Shown here in pieces: positions 16,710-25,546 of a stretch of DNA of 64,000 bases (positions within the stretch are counted from its first letter, which is position 1; each line of letters begins with the position of its first letter). The stretch covers positions 62,001-126,000 of the forward strand of contig NZ_JH767528.1 in the NCBI RefSeq assembly GCF_000281085.1, written 5' to 3'. The position numbers and the translations under genes are program-made. Below the pieces are notes generated by a model that did not search any database, was not told the origin of the DNA, and saw nothing but the letters and a program-made list of their open reading frames with translations. Source of the DNA: Catenovulum agarivorans YM01 (lineage in GTDB: Bacteria > Pseudomonadota > Gammaproteobacteria > Enterobacterales > Alteromonadaceae).

Positions 16710-18194
16710 TTAGTAGGGGGCTTTTACATCAAAAGCTAAGGTTAATCGCTCACCGTCGTCAAAAGGTACAGTGCCGTGCCACATGGTAGACGGAAATAAC
16801 ACTAGGCGGGCTACTTTGGGTTCTATAGTTTGTTCTGCGGCAAGGGGTAAGTTCAACTCGCTTGGTGGTTGGCCAAACTGCAGCCAACCATTGGGCGCTG
16901 GGCCGAGCGCTTGGGTATCCGGTAAACTTAAATACAAAGCGGAACTTATCCAACCTTCTGGGTGAGTATGGTTGACGTTGTATCCTTGAGCAGACAAACG
17001 AGTCGACCAGCTGCCACTATAAATAACTTTTTCTTGTGCGAATTCTTGCTTGTTTACTTTTAACAGTGGATGTTTTGGGTCCGCTTCGGGTAACTGTGCA
17101 ACATATTTCTGCACTGCCTGATCTATTTTTTGTTTGAGTTGTTGAATAGCTGGTTCGTACCTTAACAAAAGGTGCTGGTCTGTTTGTGTGCCGCCTCTAA
17201 CCGATTGCTCCGCATACGGTGCTTTGGCTTGATGCAACGAACGAATCAATGGCACTAATTGCGATAATTCTCGCTCGTTTAAATCTAAATGCTGACATTG
17301 TAAATAAAGTGGCTGGCCGTCTAACCAGTGACACTTGGGGTTGTCAGTTAACCGCCAAATCAGTGATAAATACGGCCAAAATAATTTTTCTGCCGCTGTG
17401 CCTAACCAAGTATTTGCAATCTTTTCTGCTGCGGCATAGTCACCTTGTTTTAAGCTAAAGCGCAGCCAAGCCATATCTTTATTTACATCTGTTATTGTTT
17501 GGATTTGCTGATAGAGGCTGTGTGCAGATTGCGCTTGATTGTTTTCACACGCAATTACCAGCTCGGCTATTTTCAACTCAGCTTGATTGGGGAAATACTC
17601 TGTGGCTTGCTGAATTATATGTAGTGCTTTGGGCCAATTTTTTTGTTGGATGTGAATTTTGTACCAATCTAACCATAGGGCTAAGTTGTTGGGTTGTTTA
17701 GCTAGCGCTTGCTGGTAGTTTTGATCGTAATTTTTGTCATTGCCTTGAATAATACGCAAACTGGTGAGTTGTTTGTGGCCAGCTAACCAAGCTGGGTGCT
17801 TGTTAACAAAGTTGCTTAACAAAGATTCTGCTTGGGCTATTTGTCCCTGTGCTTCTATAGCTTTGATGTAACCTCTTAATACATGCAAATTGTTTGGTGC
17901 GAGTTGTAATGCATGTTGAAACGCATCAATTGCGTTCATTCCGGCTAATAAGTAACTATTGGCGCGAGCTATCACTGTGTCTTGATCATTGCCATCAAGT
18001 GCTAACGCCTGAGTGAATGCTTCAATTGCATTGGGTAAGTCCTGCTGCATTTGCTGGCTGTAACCCAATAGTTGCCAAGCAGTTTGATCGTGTTTGTTGC
18101 TGGTTAAGTATTGTTGCAAAGTAACAACGGCAGCAGCTGCTTTACCATTGTTTAATTGTTGTTGGGCTAGCTGAAGCGGGCTAAGTGAACTCAT
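16710..18194 (-). CDS. TPR-repeat protein with C-terminal 2OG-Fe(II) oxygenase domain
   Basis: The 494-residue protein has TPR-like repeats over residues 1-290 (LLGYSQQMQQDLPNAIEAF is one). The C-terminal 200 residues look like the 2OG-FeII_Oxy_5 family: NHTHPEGWISSALYLS supplies iron-ligand histidine, and LFPSTMWHGTVPF with ERLTLAFD supplies the distal histidine and the oxoglutarate-binding arginine. There is no signal peptide, so it acts in the cytoplasm. It lies between the TonB receptor and the halogenase. A hydroxylase acting on a protein or on the halogenase substrate is possible, but the target is unknown. Confidence 0.75.
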   Translation of the reverse strand: MSSLSPLQLAQQQLNNGKAAAAVVTLQQYLTSNKHDQTAWQLLGYSQQMQQDLPNAIEAFTQALALDGNDQDTVIARANSYLLAGMNAIDAFQHALQLAPNNLHVLRGYIKAIEAQGQIAQAESLLSNFVNKHPAWLAGHKQLTSLRIIQGNDKNYDQNYQQALAKQPNNLALWLDWYKIHIQQKNWPKALHIIQQATEYFPNQAELKIAELVIACENNQAQSAHSLYQQIQTITDVNKDMAWLRFSLKQGDYAAAEKIANTWLGTAAEKLFWPYLSLIWRLTDNPKCHWLDGQPLYLQCQHLDLNERELSQLVPLIRSLHQAKAPYAEQSVRGGTQTDQHLLLRYEPAIQQLKQKIDQAVQKYVAQLPEADPKHPLLKVNKQEFAQEKVIYSGSWSTRLSAQGYNVNHTHPEGWISSALYLSLPDTQALGPAPNGWLQFGQPPSELNLPLAAEQTIEPKVARLVLFPSTMWHGTVPFDDGERLTLAFDVKAPY

Positions 18195-18245
18195 ATATTT
18201 GCCTTAAATACTAATCTATTTAAGTGTAGCAGAGCTTATTAAATC

Positions 18246-18267
18246 GGCCGCTTGTAAACAAGCGGCC
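18246..18267 (-). other. Strong hairpin between receptor and oxygenase genes
   Basis: GGCCGCTTGT (18246-18255) and ACAAGCGGCC (18258-18267) form a perfect 10-bp stem with a 2-base centre and no T-run. It lies in the 98-bp gap of the minus-strand operon. It probably sets the ratio of receptor mRNA to downstream mRNA by processing or partial stopping. Confidence 0.55.
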
Positions 18268-18292
18268 TGGCACATCAGGGGGAGTGTGTGCC

Positions 18293-20761
18293 TTAAAATT
18301 TAACACTCACAGATGCTTTCATAGTACGGCCAATCGCTGGCGCACCCGAAATTACTGTTTGTGAGCTAGAGCTTTGAACTAAGCCACCATTACCACGTAA
18401 ATCAAACTCATCGGTTAAGTTGTAACCTTGGATGGTAAACTCTAAGTTTTCGGTTGGGCTATAAGCAATGTGACCACCGAAAGTCATAGATGCTGGGTAT
18501 TCATTACCTGCGCCATCAATTGAATCTGATTGACCAGTCACGTTTAAACCCACTCTAACTTGTTCAGTTACGTCATAGCTTGAAGAAACTGTATAAATTA
18601 AATCTGGGATACCATCTGCTCTAACCCAGTCGGTTGAACCTGCTGCTTGTTTTTGTGCATCAGTAAAGGTTGCGTTACCAACTAAACTGAAGTCACCCAC
18701 TCGCAATGAACCTAATACTTCAGCACCAGTTGATTCGTATTTAGCATCAATTACACAACCGCCTGCACCACCTGGGCAACGAGTGGCTGATAATTCAAAG
18801 GTACTTTGTTTGAAATCACCTTGTAGTAAGGTCAGCTCAAAGGTGTAATAACCACCTAATACATCACCTCTGTGTTTAATACCAATTTCAGACTGATTAA
18901 CAAAGTCGACTGCGGCCGTTTGGCCTACTTGGTTTAACGAACCATCCGCTTCAATTTTGCCACTAACGGTTTGTCTATCACCATTAAAACGGCCACCTCG
19001 TGATGTACGTGCAAACAAGCTATTGTTTTCATTTAACTTGTATAAACCACCAACAGTCCATGACTCGTAACTAACTGAGTAGTTTAATTTTTCACTGCTG
19101 CCGTTGCCAATCATAGTCGGGATACTAATACCGTCAATATCCGTCATAAAACTAGCGCCGCCTGCGTAAGTCCAACCTGACGCATCAACAGTTTCGCGAC
19201 GTATACTTGCATCCAACGTCATTAATTCTGTGTCGTAATCTAATGATACGTATGGCGCTGTATTGGTATAAGAAAGGTCATAATCACGTGCACAACACGA
19301 ACCCCAGTTATCGTTAAAACCTGCGATACCATTGGCGGTTAATTGGTTACCAGCATCGTCAAACAAATCTAACATTGCTGGATCGTCACCACTTAACTCT
19401 GAGAATGTGCGGTTAGTGTGCCAGTCCATTGCTATGTCTTGATTCATAAAGAAATAACCTGCGCGGACAGTGAAAATGTCACCGGCAAAGTCGAATTCTT
19501 TTGACAAAGTTAAGTCATTTACAAAGCTACCAATATCACGAATGTTAGTTCTTACATTGGTGTTGTTATTTAAAAATTCTTTGTTATAAACGTCGCCTGC
19601 TTGTGGGCCATTGGCGTAACGAATTTCCGCAACTGTTGCGCCATTCACTTCAGAGCCAATCACGCCTGAAGTTGGTGTTGCATTTAAAAATGGGGCTGTG
19701 AAACCGCCACTCATATCCGTCCAACGGAGTTTATTGTCTAAAACTATGCCGTCGGCAAATTCAAAGTGTAATTCATTACCAAGCGATAAAGCTTGAGTGG
19801 TAATGCCTGACATTTTGACTCTTTCTAAATCACCTTGGCGATTAACAATTAAAAACTCTTGGTTGTGAATTGAGTAGTTTGATTGAGTACGGCCATCAAA
19901 ACCAGGGAATGGTTTTACATTGTCAATTTTGTTACCACTATAGCTAGCTAGCGCTGGCGCACCAGTATAGTTTGGCTCTTGAGTATCAGCTACTTTAAAT
20001 AAGAAACGGATATAGCTGACGTCGTCGGCTAAAAATTTAGTTAAGTTACCTTTTAGCTGGAAACTTTCACTAACATTGTAACCAGCATCTAGTGGGCCTT
20101 TACCACTTTTCATATATCCACCAAGGTGGAAATTGACAGTATTGCCAGCTGGGCCGCCGTAGCGAAAGTCAACGCGGTTTTCGTCGTAACCAAGACCTGT
20201 AGTTAATTTAACAAAACCACCTTCAATTTCACCATAGTTGCTGATGTAATTGATAATAGCGCCTGGTGCTTGTGAAGTAAAAGTACCGGCTGTACCACCA
20301 CGTACACCTTCAACTCTGTCGACCGAAGCATCAAAACGAGTCCAATAGTCATTGTTACCGAATTGAATATCACCAAATAATACGGTTGGTAAACCATCTT
20401 CTTGAATTTGAACGAAAGGTGAACCACCGGTTGCAACTGGTAAACCACGCACTGCTATATTTGAGTTACCGCCTGGACCTGATGTACCAGCTACTTGGAT
20501 ACCTGGGATCATACGGAACACTTCAGCTTCAGAGCTCGGCTGGAAATCTTTAATCATTTCAGCGTCAACACTGGTTACTGCAACCGCTGATTCAATTTGA
20601 GTACGACCACCGGGTGAACCTGTCACTACGATAGTTTCAAAAGAATCGTTCTTTTTATTATTTTCTTCTGCTTGGTCTTGAGCGATAGCTGGCATGCTCA
20701 AGCCCAAGGTTGCAGCAATTGCTAGGCTTATTTTACTTTTGTTTAAGTTTGAATGGGACAT
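18293..20761 (-). CDS. TonB-dependent receptor of the halogenase cluster
   Basis: The ATG at 20761 has AGGAGC 8 bases upstream and gives 822 residues; the frame can be extended to a TTG at 20779 that would include the ribosome-binding site itself. A signal peptide ends at PAIAQ, followed by a TonB box (FETIVVTG), a plug domain with RMIPGIQV and GVRGGTAGTF, and a barrel ending KASVSVKF. This receptor type (often near tryptophan halogenases) is thought to import oligosaccharides. It is divergent from the GH97 gene, which suggests alpha-linked glycans as substrate. Confidence 0.87.
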   Translation of the reverse strand: MSHSNLNKSKISLAIAATLGLSMPAIAQDQAEENNKKNDSFETIVVTGSPGGRTQIESAVAVTSVDAEMIKDFQPSSEAEVFRMIPGIQVAGTSGPGGNSNIAVRGLPVATGGSPFVQIQEDGLPTVLFGDIQFGNNDYWTRFDASVDRVEGVRGGTAGTFTSQAPGAIINYISNYGEIEGGFVKLTTGLGYDENRVDFRYGGPAGNTVNFHLGGYMKSGKGPLDAGYNVSESFQLKGNLTKFLADDVSYIRFLFKVADTQEPNYTGAPALASYSGNKIDNVKPFPGFDGRTQSNYSIHNQEFLIVNRQGDLERVKMSGITTQALSLGNELHFEFADGIVLDNKLRWTDMSGGFTAPFLNATPTSGVIGSEVNGATVAEIRYANGPQAGDVYNKEFLNNNTNVRTNIRDIGSFVNDLTLSKEFDFAGDIFTVRAGYFFMNQDIAMDWHTNRTFSELSGDDPAMLDLFDDAGNQLTANGIAGFNDNWGSCCARDYDLSYTNTAPYVSLDYDTELMTLDASIRRETVDASGWTYAGGASFMTDIDGISIPTMIGNGSSEKLNYSVSYESWTVGGLYKLNENNSLFARTSRGGRFNGDRQTVSGKIEADGSLNQVGQTAAVDFVNQSEIGIKHRGDVLGGYYTFELTLLQGDFKQSTFELSATRCPGGAGGCVIDAKYESTGAEVLGSLRVGDFSLVGNATFTDAQKQAAGSTDWVRADGIPDLIYTVSSSYDVTEQVRVGLNVTGQSDSIDGAGNEYPASMTFGGHIAYSPTENLEFTIQGYNLTDEFDLRGNGGLVQSSSSQTVISGAPAIGRTMKASVSVKF

Positions 20762-21313
20762 CAGTATTGTGCTCCTCAATTAGCATTTCAATATTCGTTT
20801 CAACTTAAATCGCAACCTCTAGAGTCTAGTAGATTGGTTTAATTTTGCTTCCTGACTATTGTTGTTTGTATCAGGGTAAACGTTACAAAAATACCTCTGT
20901 TTAAAATCTTCTGTAACGATTAAGAGTAAATAATAGGCAGATTTATTTTATTGTCAATGAAAAATGTTTAATTAATGTTAACCATGTTGTGTTTTAACAC
21001 TGGTATTTTTAAATTAACTGCATGATTAACAAGAAAATTAGTCGGAAAAGTGCGGGGTGAAAATATTTAATTTAAAATAAAGTCTTTATATATCAGGTGG
21101 TTATTTTTTGTAGTGAGGCGGTGTGAAAGGTCAGCGCTGCTTCTTGGCATAGGTTAAAAAAGTGACAGTTTAAATAATTGATTTTTATGGATAAAAATTA
21201 AATGTTGTAAAATATTTATAAAAGGTTTCTTGTTTGTTTAAAAAAGATCCATTATCTTAGGTTAAACGTTTAAGCTACTGTTTGAACATTTATCGACAAA
21301 CGAGGATGTATTC
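20762..21313. other. Divergent promoter region of receptor operon and GH97
   Basis: This is a 552-bp A+T-rich non-coding interval with no ORF or strong hairpin. It contains GTAAACGTTAC (20876-20886), about 115 bp before the receptor start, and a perfect palindrome at 21263-21274 near GH97. The two share the centre AAACGTT and may bind one LacI-type regulator. Much of the middle is A/T tracts. Confidence 0.5.
21263..21274. promoter_or_regulatory. LacI-type operator candidate upstream of GH97
   Basis: TTAAACGTTTAA is a perfect 12-bp palindrome with a central CG, the form bound by LacI-family sugar repressors. It lies 39 bp before the GH97 start codon. Confidence 0.5.
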
Positions 21314-23332
21314 ATGAAATTCATGCAACTTAAAAAAGCCTGCTTACATGGGCTGGTCATATCAGCAACGGCAGTCAGTGCGCTAGCGCCTGCATGGGCA
21401 AATACGCTCACGCTAAATTCGCCGGACAATAAAATTGAGGTTAAGTTAGAGCACGCGCAAACATTAAAATATTCTGTCAATGTGGCCGGTAAATCAGTCA
21501 TTTTACCTTCAATGATTGATTTAAAATTGGCGGGTTATAAAAACTTATCTGAGCAAGTTCGCATAACTGACAGCCAGCGCGATACAGTTAACCAGTGGCT
21601 GACCCCTGAAGTAAAAGTAAAATCAGCTAAGATCCATGATCACTACAATCAGCTGACGGTCACTTTTAGCAATGGCTACAAGGTACAGTTTAGAGCGTTT
21701 GACAATGGTGTGGCTTACCGCTTTATCACAGATTTAGACAACAAGGTTACTGTGTTAAATGAAATTGCACAGTTCAACTTTGCTAAACAAGCCGACGTGT
21801 ATTTACCGGAAGAAGAAGGTTTTTATTCGCACAACGAAAGAAGTTACATCTATCAAAAAGTAGCAGATGTTGCAGCGACGACTTTAGCCAGCACACCAGC
21901 GTTAGTTGAATCGAACCAAATTAAAGTATTGGTGACAGAAACTGACTTACACGACTATGCGGGTATGTGGCTAAAAGGCACAGGTTCGAATGGTTTAGTT
22001 GCAACTTTTCCGGCTTATCCACTTGAGAAACAAGCGTTAAAACCTTGGGTTGACCGCAATGAGCCTATTACCAAACGCGCTGATTATTTAGCCCGTACTC
22101 AGGGTAAACGTAACTACCCGTGGCGTGTATTAGCGATAGCGCAAAACGACGGTGAGCTGATCACCAATCAATTGACTTATCAGTTGGCGGCTGAAAACAA
22201 AGTACAAGACATTTCATGGATTAAACCAGGTAAAGTCGCTTGGGATTGGTTTAACGCCAACAACTTATACGGCGTTGATTTTAAAGCGGGCGTTAACACT
22301 CAAACCTATAAATATTACATAGATTTTGCTGCGGAATACGGTATTGAATACGTAATTTTAGATGAAGGTTGGTATCCACTAGGTGACTTGATGGGGACTG
22401 TACCGGAAATGGATGTACCTGCAATTATTGCCCATGCAAATGAAAAAGGTGTTGGGATTATTTTATGGACCTCTTGGTTAACTTTGCGCGACCAATTTGA
22501 TCAAGCTATGGACAGATTTGCCGAGTTGGGCGCAGTGGGTATCAAGCCTGATTTCTTCCAGCGTGATGATCAACAAATGGTTAATTTTTATTGGAAAATA
22601 GCCGATGAAGCAGCAAAAAGAAAACTGTTAGTTGATTACCATGGTTCATACAAACCAGCTGGTTTGCGCCGCACTTACCCAAATGTAATTTCACGAGAAG
22701 GTGTGAAAGGTTTGGAGTGGAACAAGTGGAGTGAAGATAGCACACCAGAACACAATACAATTTTACCATTTATCCGTATGGTTGCCGGTCCTATGGACTA
22801 TACACCTGGTGCTATGTCAAATGCCCAAGGCCCAGCTGCTTACAAAGGTGTTGATGCTGACCATAAAGATTTTACCGTTCGTTTTGAGCGACCAATGAGC
22901 CAAACAACACGTGTGCATCAAATGGCGATGTTAACTGTATTTGAAAGCCCGCTGCAAATGATGGCAGACACGCCAACAAATTATCGCAGAGAGCATGAAT
23001 GTGCGGCATTTATGGCGAAAGTACCAACTGTTTGGGACCAAACAAAAGTATTACATGGCAAAATTGGTGACTATATATCTTTGGCTCGACAACATGGTGA
23101 TACTTGGTTTGTCGGCACGTTAAATGATGAGCATGCACGTGAATTAGCGTTAGATTTGTCTTTCTTAGACAAAGGGCAAAAATACCAGATTGAGATATTC
23201 CAAGATGGCATTAACGCCGCACGCTGGGCAGAAGATTACAAGAAAATTGTTAAAACTGTCACAGCTAACGACAAGCTTGTGATGAAGTTAGCGCCTTCTG
23301 GCGGTTACACTGCACGCATTAGCAAGCTTTAG
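21314..23332 (+). CDS. GH97 family glycosidase, probably retaining (alpha-galactosidase-like)
   Basis: The 672-residue protein has a signal peptide ending PAWANT, an N-terminal GH97 beta-sandwich to about residue 270, a TIM barrel (WDWFNANNLYGVDFK, YVILDEGWYP) and a C-terminal beta domain. In GIKPDFFQRDD an Asp stands where retaining members have their nucleophile. In VDYHGSYKPAG the Glu of inverting SusB-type enzymes seems absent. This argues for the retaining branch, where alpha-galactosidases are known, but alpha-glucosidase cannot be excluded. AGGA stands upstream of the ATG and a terminator follows. It is divergent from the halogenase-cluster receptor. Confidence 0.88.
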   Translation: MKFMQLKKACLHGLVISATAVSALAPAWANTLTLNSPDNKIEVKLEHAQTLKYSVNVAGKSVILPSMIDLKLAGYKNLSEQVRITDSQRDTVNQWLTPEVKVKSAKIHDHYNQLTVTFSNGYKVQFRAFDNGVAYRFITDLDNKVTVLNEIAQFNFAKQADVYLPEEEGFYSHNERSYIYQKVADVAATTLASTPALVESNQIKVLVTETDLHDYAGMWLKGTGSNGLVATFPAYPLEKQALKPWVDRNEPITKRADYLARTQGKRNYPWRVLAIAQNDGELITNQLTYQLAAENKVQDISWIKPGKVAWDWFNANNLYGVDFKAGVNTQTYKYYIDFAAEYGIEYVILDEGWYPLGDLMGTVPEMDVPAIIAHANEKGVGIILWTSWLTLRDQFDQAMDRFAELGAVGIKPDFFQRDDQQMVNFYWKIADEAAKRKLLVDYHGSYKPAGLRRTYPNVISREGVKGLEWNKWSEDSTPEHNTILPFIRMVAGPMDYTPGAMSNAQGPAAYKGVDADHKDFTVRFERPMSQTTRVHQMAMLTVFESPLQMMADTPTNYRREHECAAFMAKVPTVWDQTKVLHGKIGDYISLARQHGDTWFVGTLNDEHARELALDLSFLDKGQKYQIEIFQDGINAARWAEDYKKIVKTVTANDKLVMKLAPSGGYTARISKL

Positions 23333-23358
23333 TTTTTATTCCAAATCCCCCTGTCTTT

Positions 23359-23390
23359 GGAGTTGTCGGTTCGCGGGCAACTCCTTTTTT
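23359..23390 (+). terminator. Rho-independent terminator of GH97
   Basis: GGAGTTG (23359-23365) pairs with CAACTCC (23378-23384), followed by six T residues, 26 bases after the stop codon. Confidence 0.75.
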
Positions 23391-23549
23391 GTTTTCAAAT
23401 ATCATTAAATTTAAATTTTTTTAACAAAATACTTTCAAATAATTTAATAATACTTTAGTATTTTTAATGTTCATTTGCATTGGGACACAAACCAATCGAT
23501 GAATCTTGCCACTGCACAACCGTTTTTAGTTTTTAGCCGTTACTAAAAT

Positions 23550-23561
23550 GCCACCGGTGGC
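23550..23561. promoter_or_regulatory. Pectate-lyase operator, site 1 (PL3)
   Basis: GCCACCGGTGGC is a perfect 12-bp palindrome, 43 bp before the PL3 start codon. Related sites precede both PL1 genes: TGCTACCGGTGGCA at 57837 and TGCTACCGGTAGCA at 62284. The central CG is typical of LacI-family operators. Confidence 0.65.
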
Positions 23562-23604
23562 CAAGTGGCTTTTATACACTTTACACACAAAATTAGGAAA
23601 AAAT

Positions 23605-24783
23605 ATGAGTCGATTAATTATCGCATTGGCCTTAATGGTCTTTTCTGCGACCAGTATCGCTGCACTATCGTCTGGTCGATATGTTATTGTTTCAAAACTA
23701 AATGGTAACGCGTTAGATGTTGATAGTTTTAGTACCGCTGGTGGTGCTAACGTTATGACTTGGTTCACCCTGGGTTATAGTAATCAGCAATTTGATGTGA
23801 CTGATTTAGGTGATGGCAGTTATTCAATTCGCCCTGTTCACAGTGGCAAATCGCTAGACGTTTGGGGTTGGAACGCTGGCGACGGTGCCGAAGTTCGTCA
23901 ATGGGATTACACAGGTGCCGAAAATCAAAGATGGTACATTGATGATCGCGGTAGCAGCTACTATTCAATTATTTCAAAATTCAGCAACAAAGCCATTGAT
24001 GTTTGGGGTGTAAGCATGTTTGCTGGGGCAGACGCGCGTTTATACTCTTATTGGGGTGGCGCTGGCCAGTTGTGGACTTTCCAAAAAGTTGGATCATCAA
24101 GCGAATGTTATGCAGGTGCAACTCTAACCAATAGATTTGTTGACTGTGGTGGCAAAACAATCGGCTTAAGCTGTGTTGGTGATGATGAAAGCCAAGGCGC
24201 TGTATTAACCTTAAAAAATTCTTCTATTCGCAACGTTAAATTGTCCTCATCTGGTGGTGCTGATGGTATTCACTGTTCTAGCGGTAACTGTACTTTAGCT
24301 GACGTTACTTGGAACGATATTTGTGAAGATGCGGCAACCAATAAATCAGAAGGCGGCACTATGACGATTGTTGGTGGCTCTGCTTATAACTCAACTTCTG
24401 GTTACGGCGGCACACCAGATAAAATTTTCCAACACAACTCTAAAAACAGTACAACTATAGTTGCTGGTGGATTTACCGCTTATGGTACCCATGGCAAATT
24501 ATGGCGTTCATGTGGTAACTGTACCGACAATGGTGGTCCGCGTAATTTGATTGTTTACGATGTAAATATTGATGCGAGCATTGGCTCAATTGCCGGTGTA
24601 AACCGCAACTATGGTGATAAAGCAACTATCCGCAACTTGCGTATTAAAAACTATGGCTCTGGTAATCCACCAGTTTGTGAAGAGTATCAAGGTGTACAAA
24701 AAGGCAGCTCTTCAACTAAATATGGTGAAGCGTGGAATACCGCAGCCTGTGATGTATCAACCTCAGACGTATCAGGTCTGTAG
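23605..24783 (+). CDS. Secreted PL3 pectate lyase with N-terminal ricin-type lectin domain
   Basis: The ATG at 23605 has AGGA 6 bases upstream and gives 392 residues with a signal peptide (MSRLIIALALMVFSATSIAA). Residues about 20-160 are a ricin-B-like beta-trefoil (LDVDSFSTAGGANVMTW; SLDVWGWNAGDGAEVRQW; IDVWGVSMFAGADARLY). From about residue 168 a PL3 catalytic domain follows, with ADGIHC, DICEDAAT, PDKIFQHNS, GKLWRSCGNCTDNG. PL3 enzymes cleave polygalacturonate by calcium-dependent beta-elimination. The lectin part likely binds plant or algal cell-wall glycans. A pectate-lyase operator lies upstream. Confidence 0.88.
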   Translation: MSRLIIALALMVFSATSIAALSSGRYVIVSKLNGNALDVDSFSTAGGANVMTWFTLGYSNQQFDVTDLGDGSYSIRPVHSGKSLDVWGWNAGDGAEVRQWDYTGAENQRWYIDDRGSSYYSIISKFSNKAIDVWGVSMFAGADARLYSYWGGAGQLWTFQKVGSSSECYAGATLTNRFVDCGGKTIGLSCVGDDESQGAVLTLKNSSIRNVKLSSSGGADGIHCSSGNCTLADVTWNDICEDAATNKSEGGTMTIVGGSAYNSTSGYGGTPDKIFQHNSKNSTTIVAGGFTAYGTHGKLWRSCGNCTDNGGPRNLIVYDVNIDASIGSIAGVNRNYGDKATIRNLRIKNYGSGNPPVCEEYQGVQKGSSSTKYGEAWNTAACDVSTSDVSGL

Positions 24784-24800
24784 GCGTAACCATGCTAGAA

Positions 24801-24898
24801 CTAGAGCATAATTTTCACAAAAACGCTGCAAGTACATCCTTGTAAGCTTCGCTTTTTCATCCATGAAAAAGAGATTTTGCTCTAAATTATTGCTCTAG
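24801..24898. repeat. Dispersed hairpin repeat, copy 3 (diverged, 98 bp)
   Basis: Outer arms CTAGAGCATAATTTTCACAA and its near-complement TTGCTCTAAATTATTGCTCTAG fold together. The centre has CGCTGCAAGTACATCC-TTGT followed by CTTTTTCATCCATGAAAAAG. This matches the core of the repeats at 813 and 1044 (CGCTGTAAACACATCC-TTGT and CTTTTCATCCCTGAAAAG), while the arms differ. It lies directly after the PL3 gene. Confidence 0.7.
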
Positions 24899-24935
24899 CT
24901 CTTAGCTGAGTTACTTATCCCCTTGTGTATGTGCA

Positions 24936-24971
24936 AAACGGCTGGCTAATGGATTAGTCAGCCGTTTTTTT
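24936..24971 (+). terminator. Rho-independent terminator downstream of PL3
   Basis: AAACGGCTGGCTAAT (24936-24950) pairs with ATTAGTCAGCCGTTT (24953-24967) with one mismatch. A run of T follows. The hairpin repeat lies between it and the gene. Confidence 0.75.
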
Positions 24972-25211
24972 GTGTCGAATGTCGCATTAAATTTATTATA
25001 TTTATCCTGTTCGAGATTTAGTTCTCATCTGCAGTTTCAGCCAATCACTTTACCTACAAAAAACGCCGATAATATCTACATCAGAGTTTTAAATTGAAGC
25101 ACTTTAAGCTGGTTTAGTTCAGGTTAGTTAGCTTTAGTTAGGTCTAAAAACTTTCTATGTTGTCGCAGTGTTTGTCTGTGTGAAAGTCTTCATCAATACG
25201 GGAGATTAACA

Positions 25212-25301
25212 ATGCATATTTCACAAAAAGTAAAAGACGCTGTCTACGATGTTATGGTTTGGGTACTGTTTTTAGTGATATTGCCGGTAGTGGCGATCTA
25301 A
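25212..25301 (+). CDS. Small membrane protein candidate, 29 residues
   Basis: The ORF reads MHISQKVKDAVYDVMVWVLF and ends VILPVVAI. An amphipathic charged start is followed by one hydrophobic segment of about 15 residues. GGGAG stands 7 bases before the ATG, the best ribosome-binding site in this interval. It lies alone between the PL3 terminator and metY and is followed by a hairpin at 25312-25339. No function is known. The strong RBS, downstream hairpin and membrane-like composition argue for a real gene, but 29 codons can occur by chance. Confidence 0.5.
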   Translation: MHISQKVKDAVYDVMVWVLFLVILPVVAI

Positions 25302-25311
25302 TCTATTGTTC

Positions 25312-25339
25312 TGGTCGCCAAGACTGAGCTTGACGACCA
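25312..25339 (+). other. Hairpin after the small membrane ORF
   Basis: TGGTCGCCAAG (25312-25322) pairs with CTTGACGACCA (25329-25339) with one mismatch and a 6-base loop. No T-run follows. It may end the small transcript or form a leader structure for metY. Confidence 0.45.
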
Positions 25340-25546
25340 AATGACTATGCAGCGCCGAGAGGGCGCGTATGCAAGGTACGCAAAAAACTCACATCACTTT
25401 GTCGTACTTTTCCATCCGAACTACTTCCTTTTCTATCAAGCCTATTCGTTTATATCTAGTTTAGTTGTGCTTGGCGTGAGGATTTGATTTTAATATTTCA
25501 ATCAAATATCGTGTCACCCGAAAGTACCATTCAGGAATTATATAAA

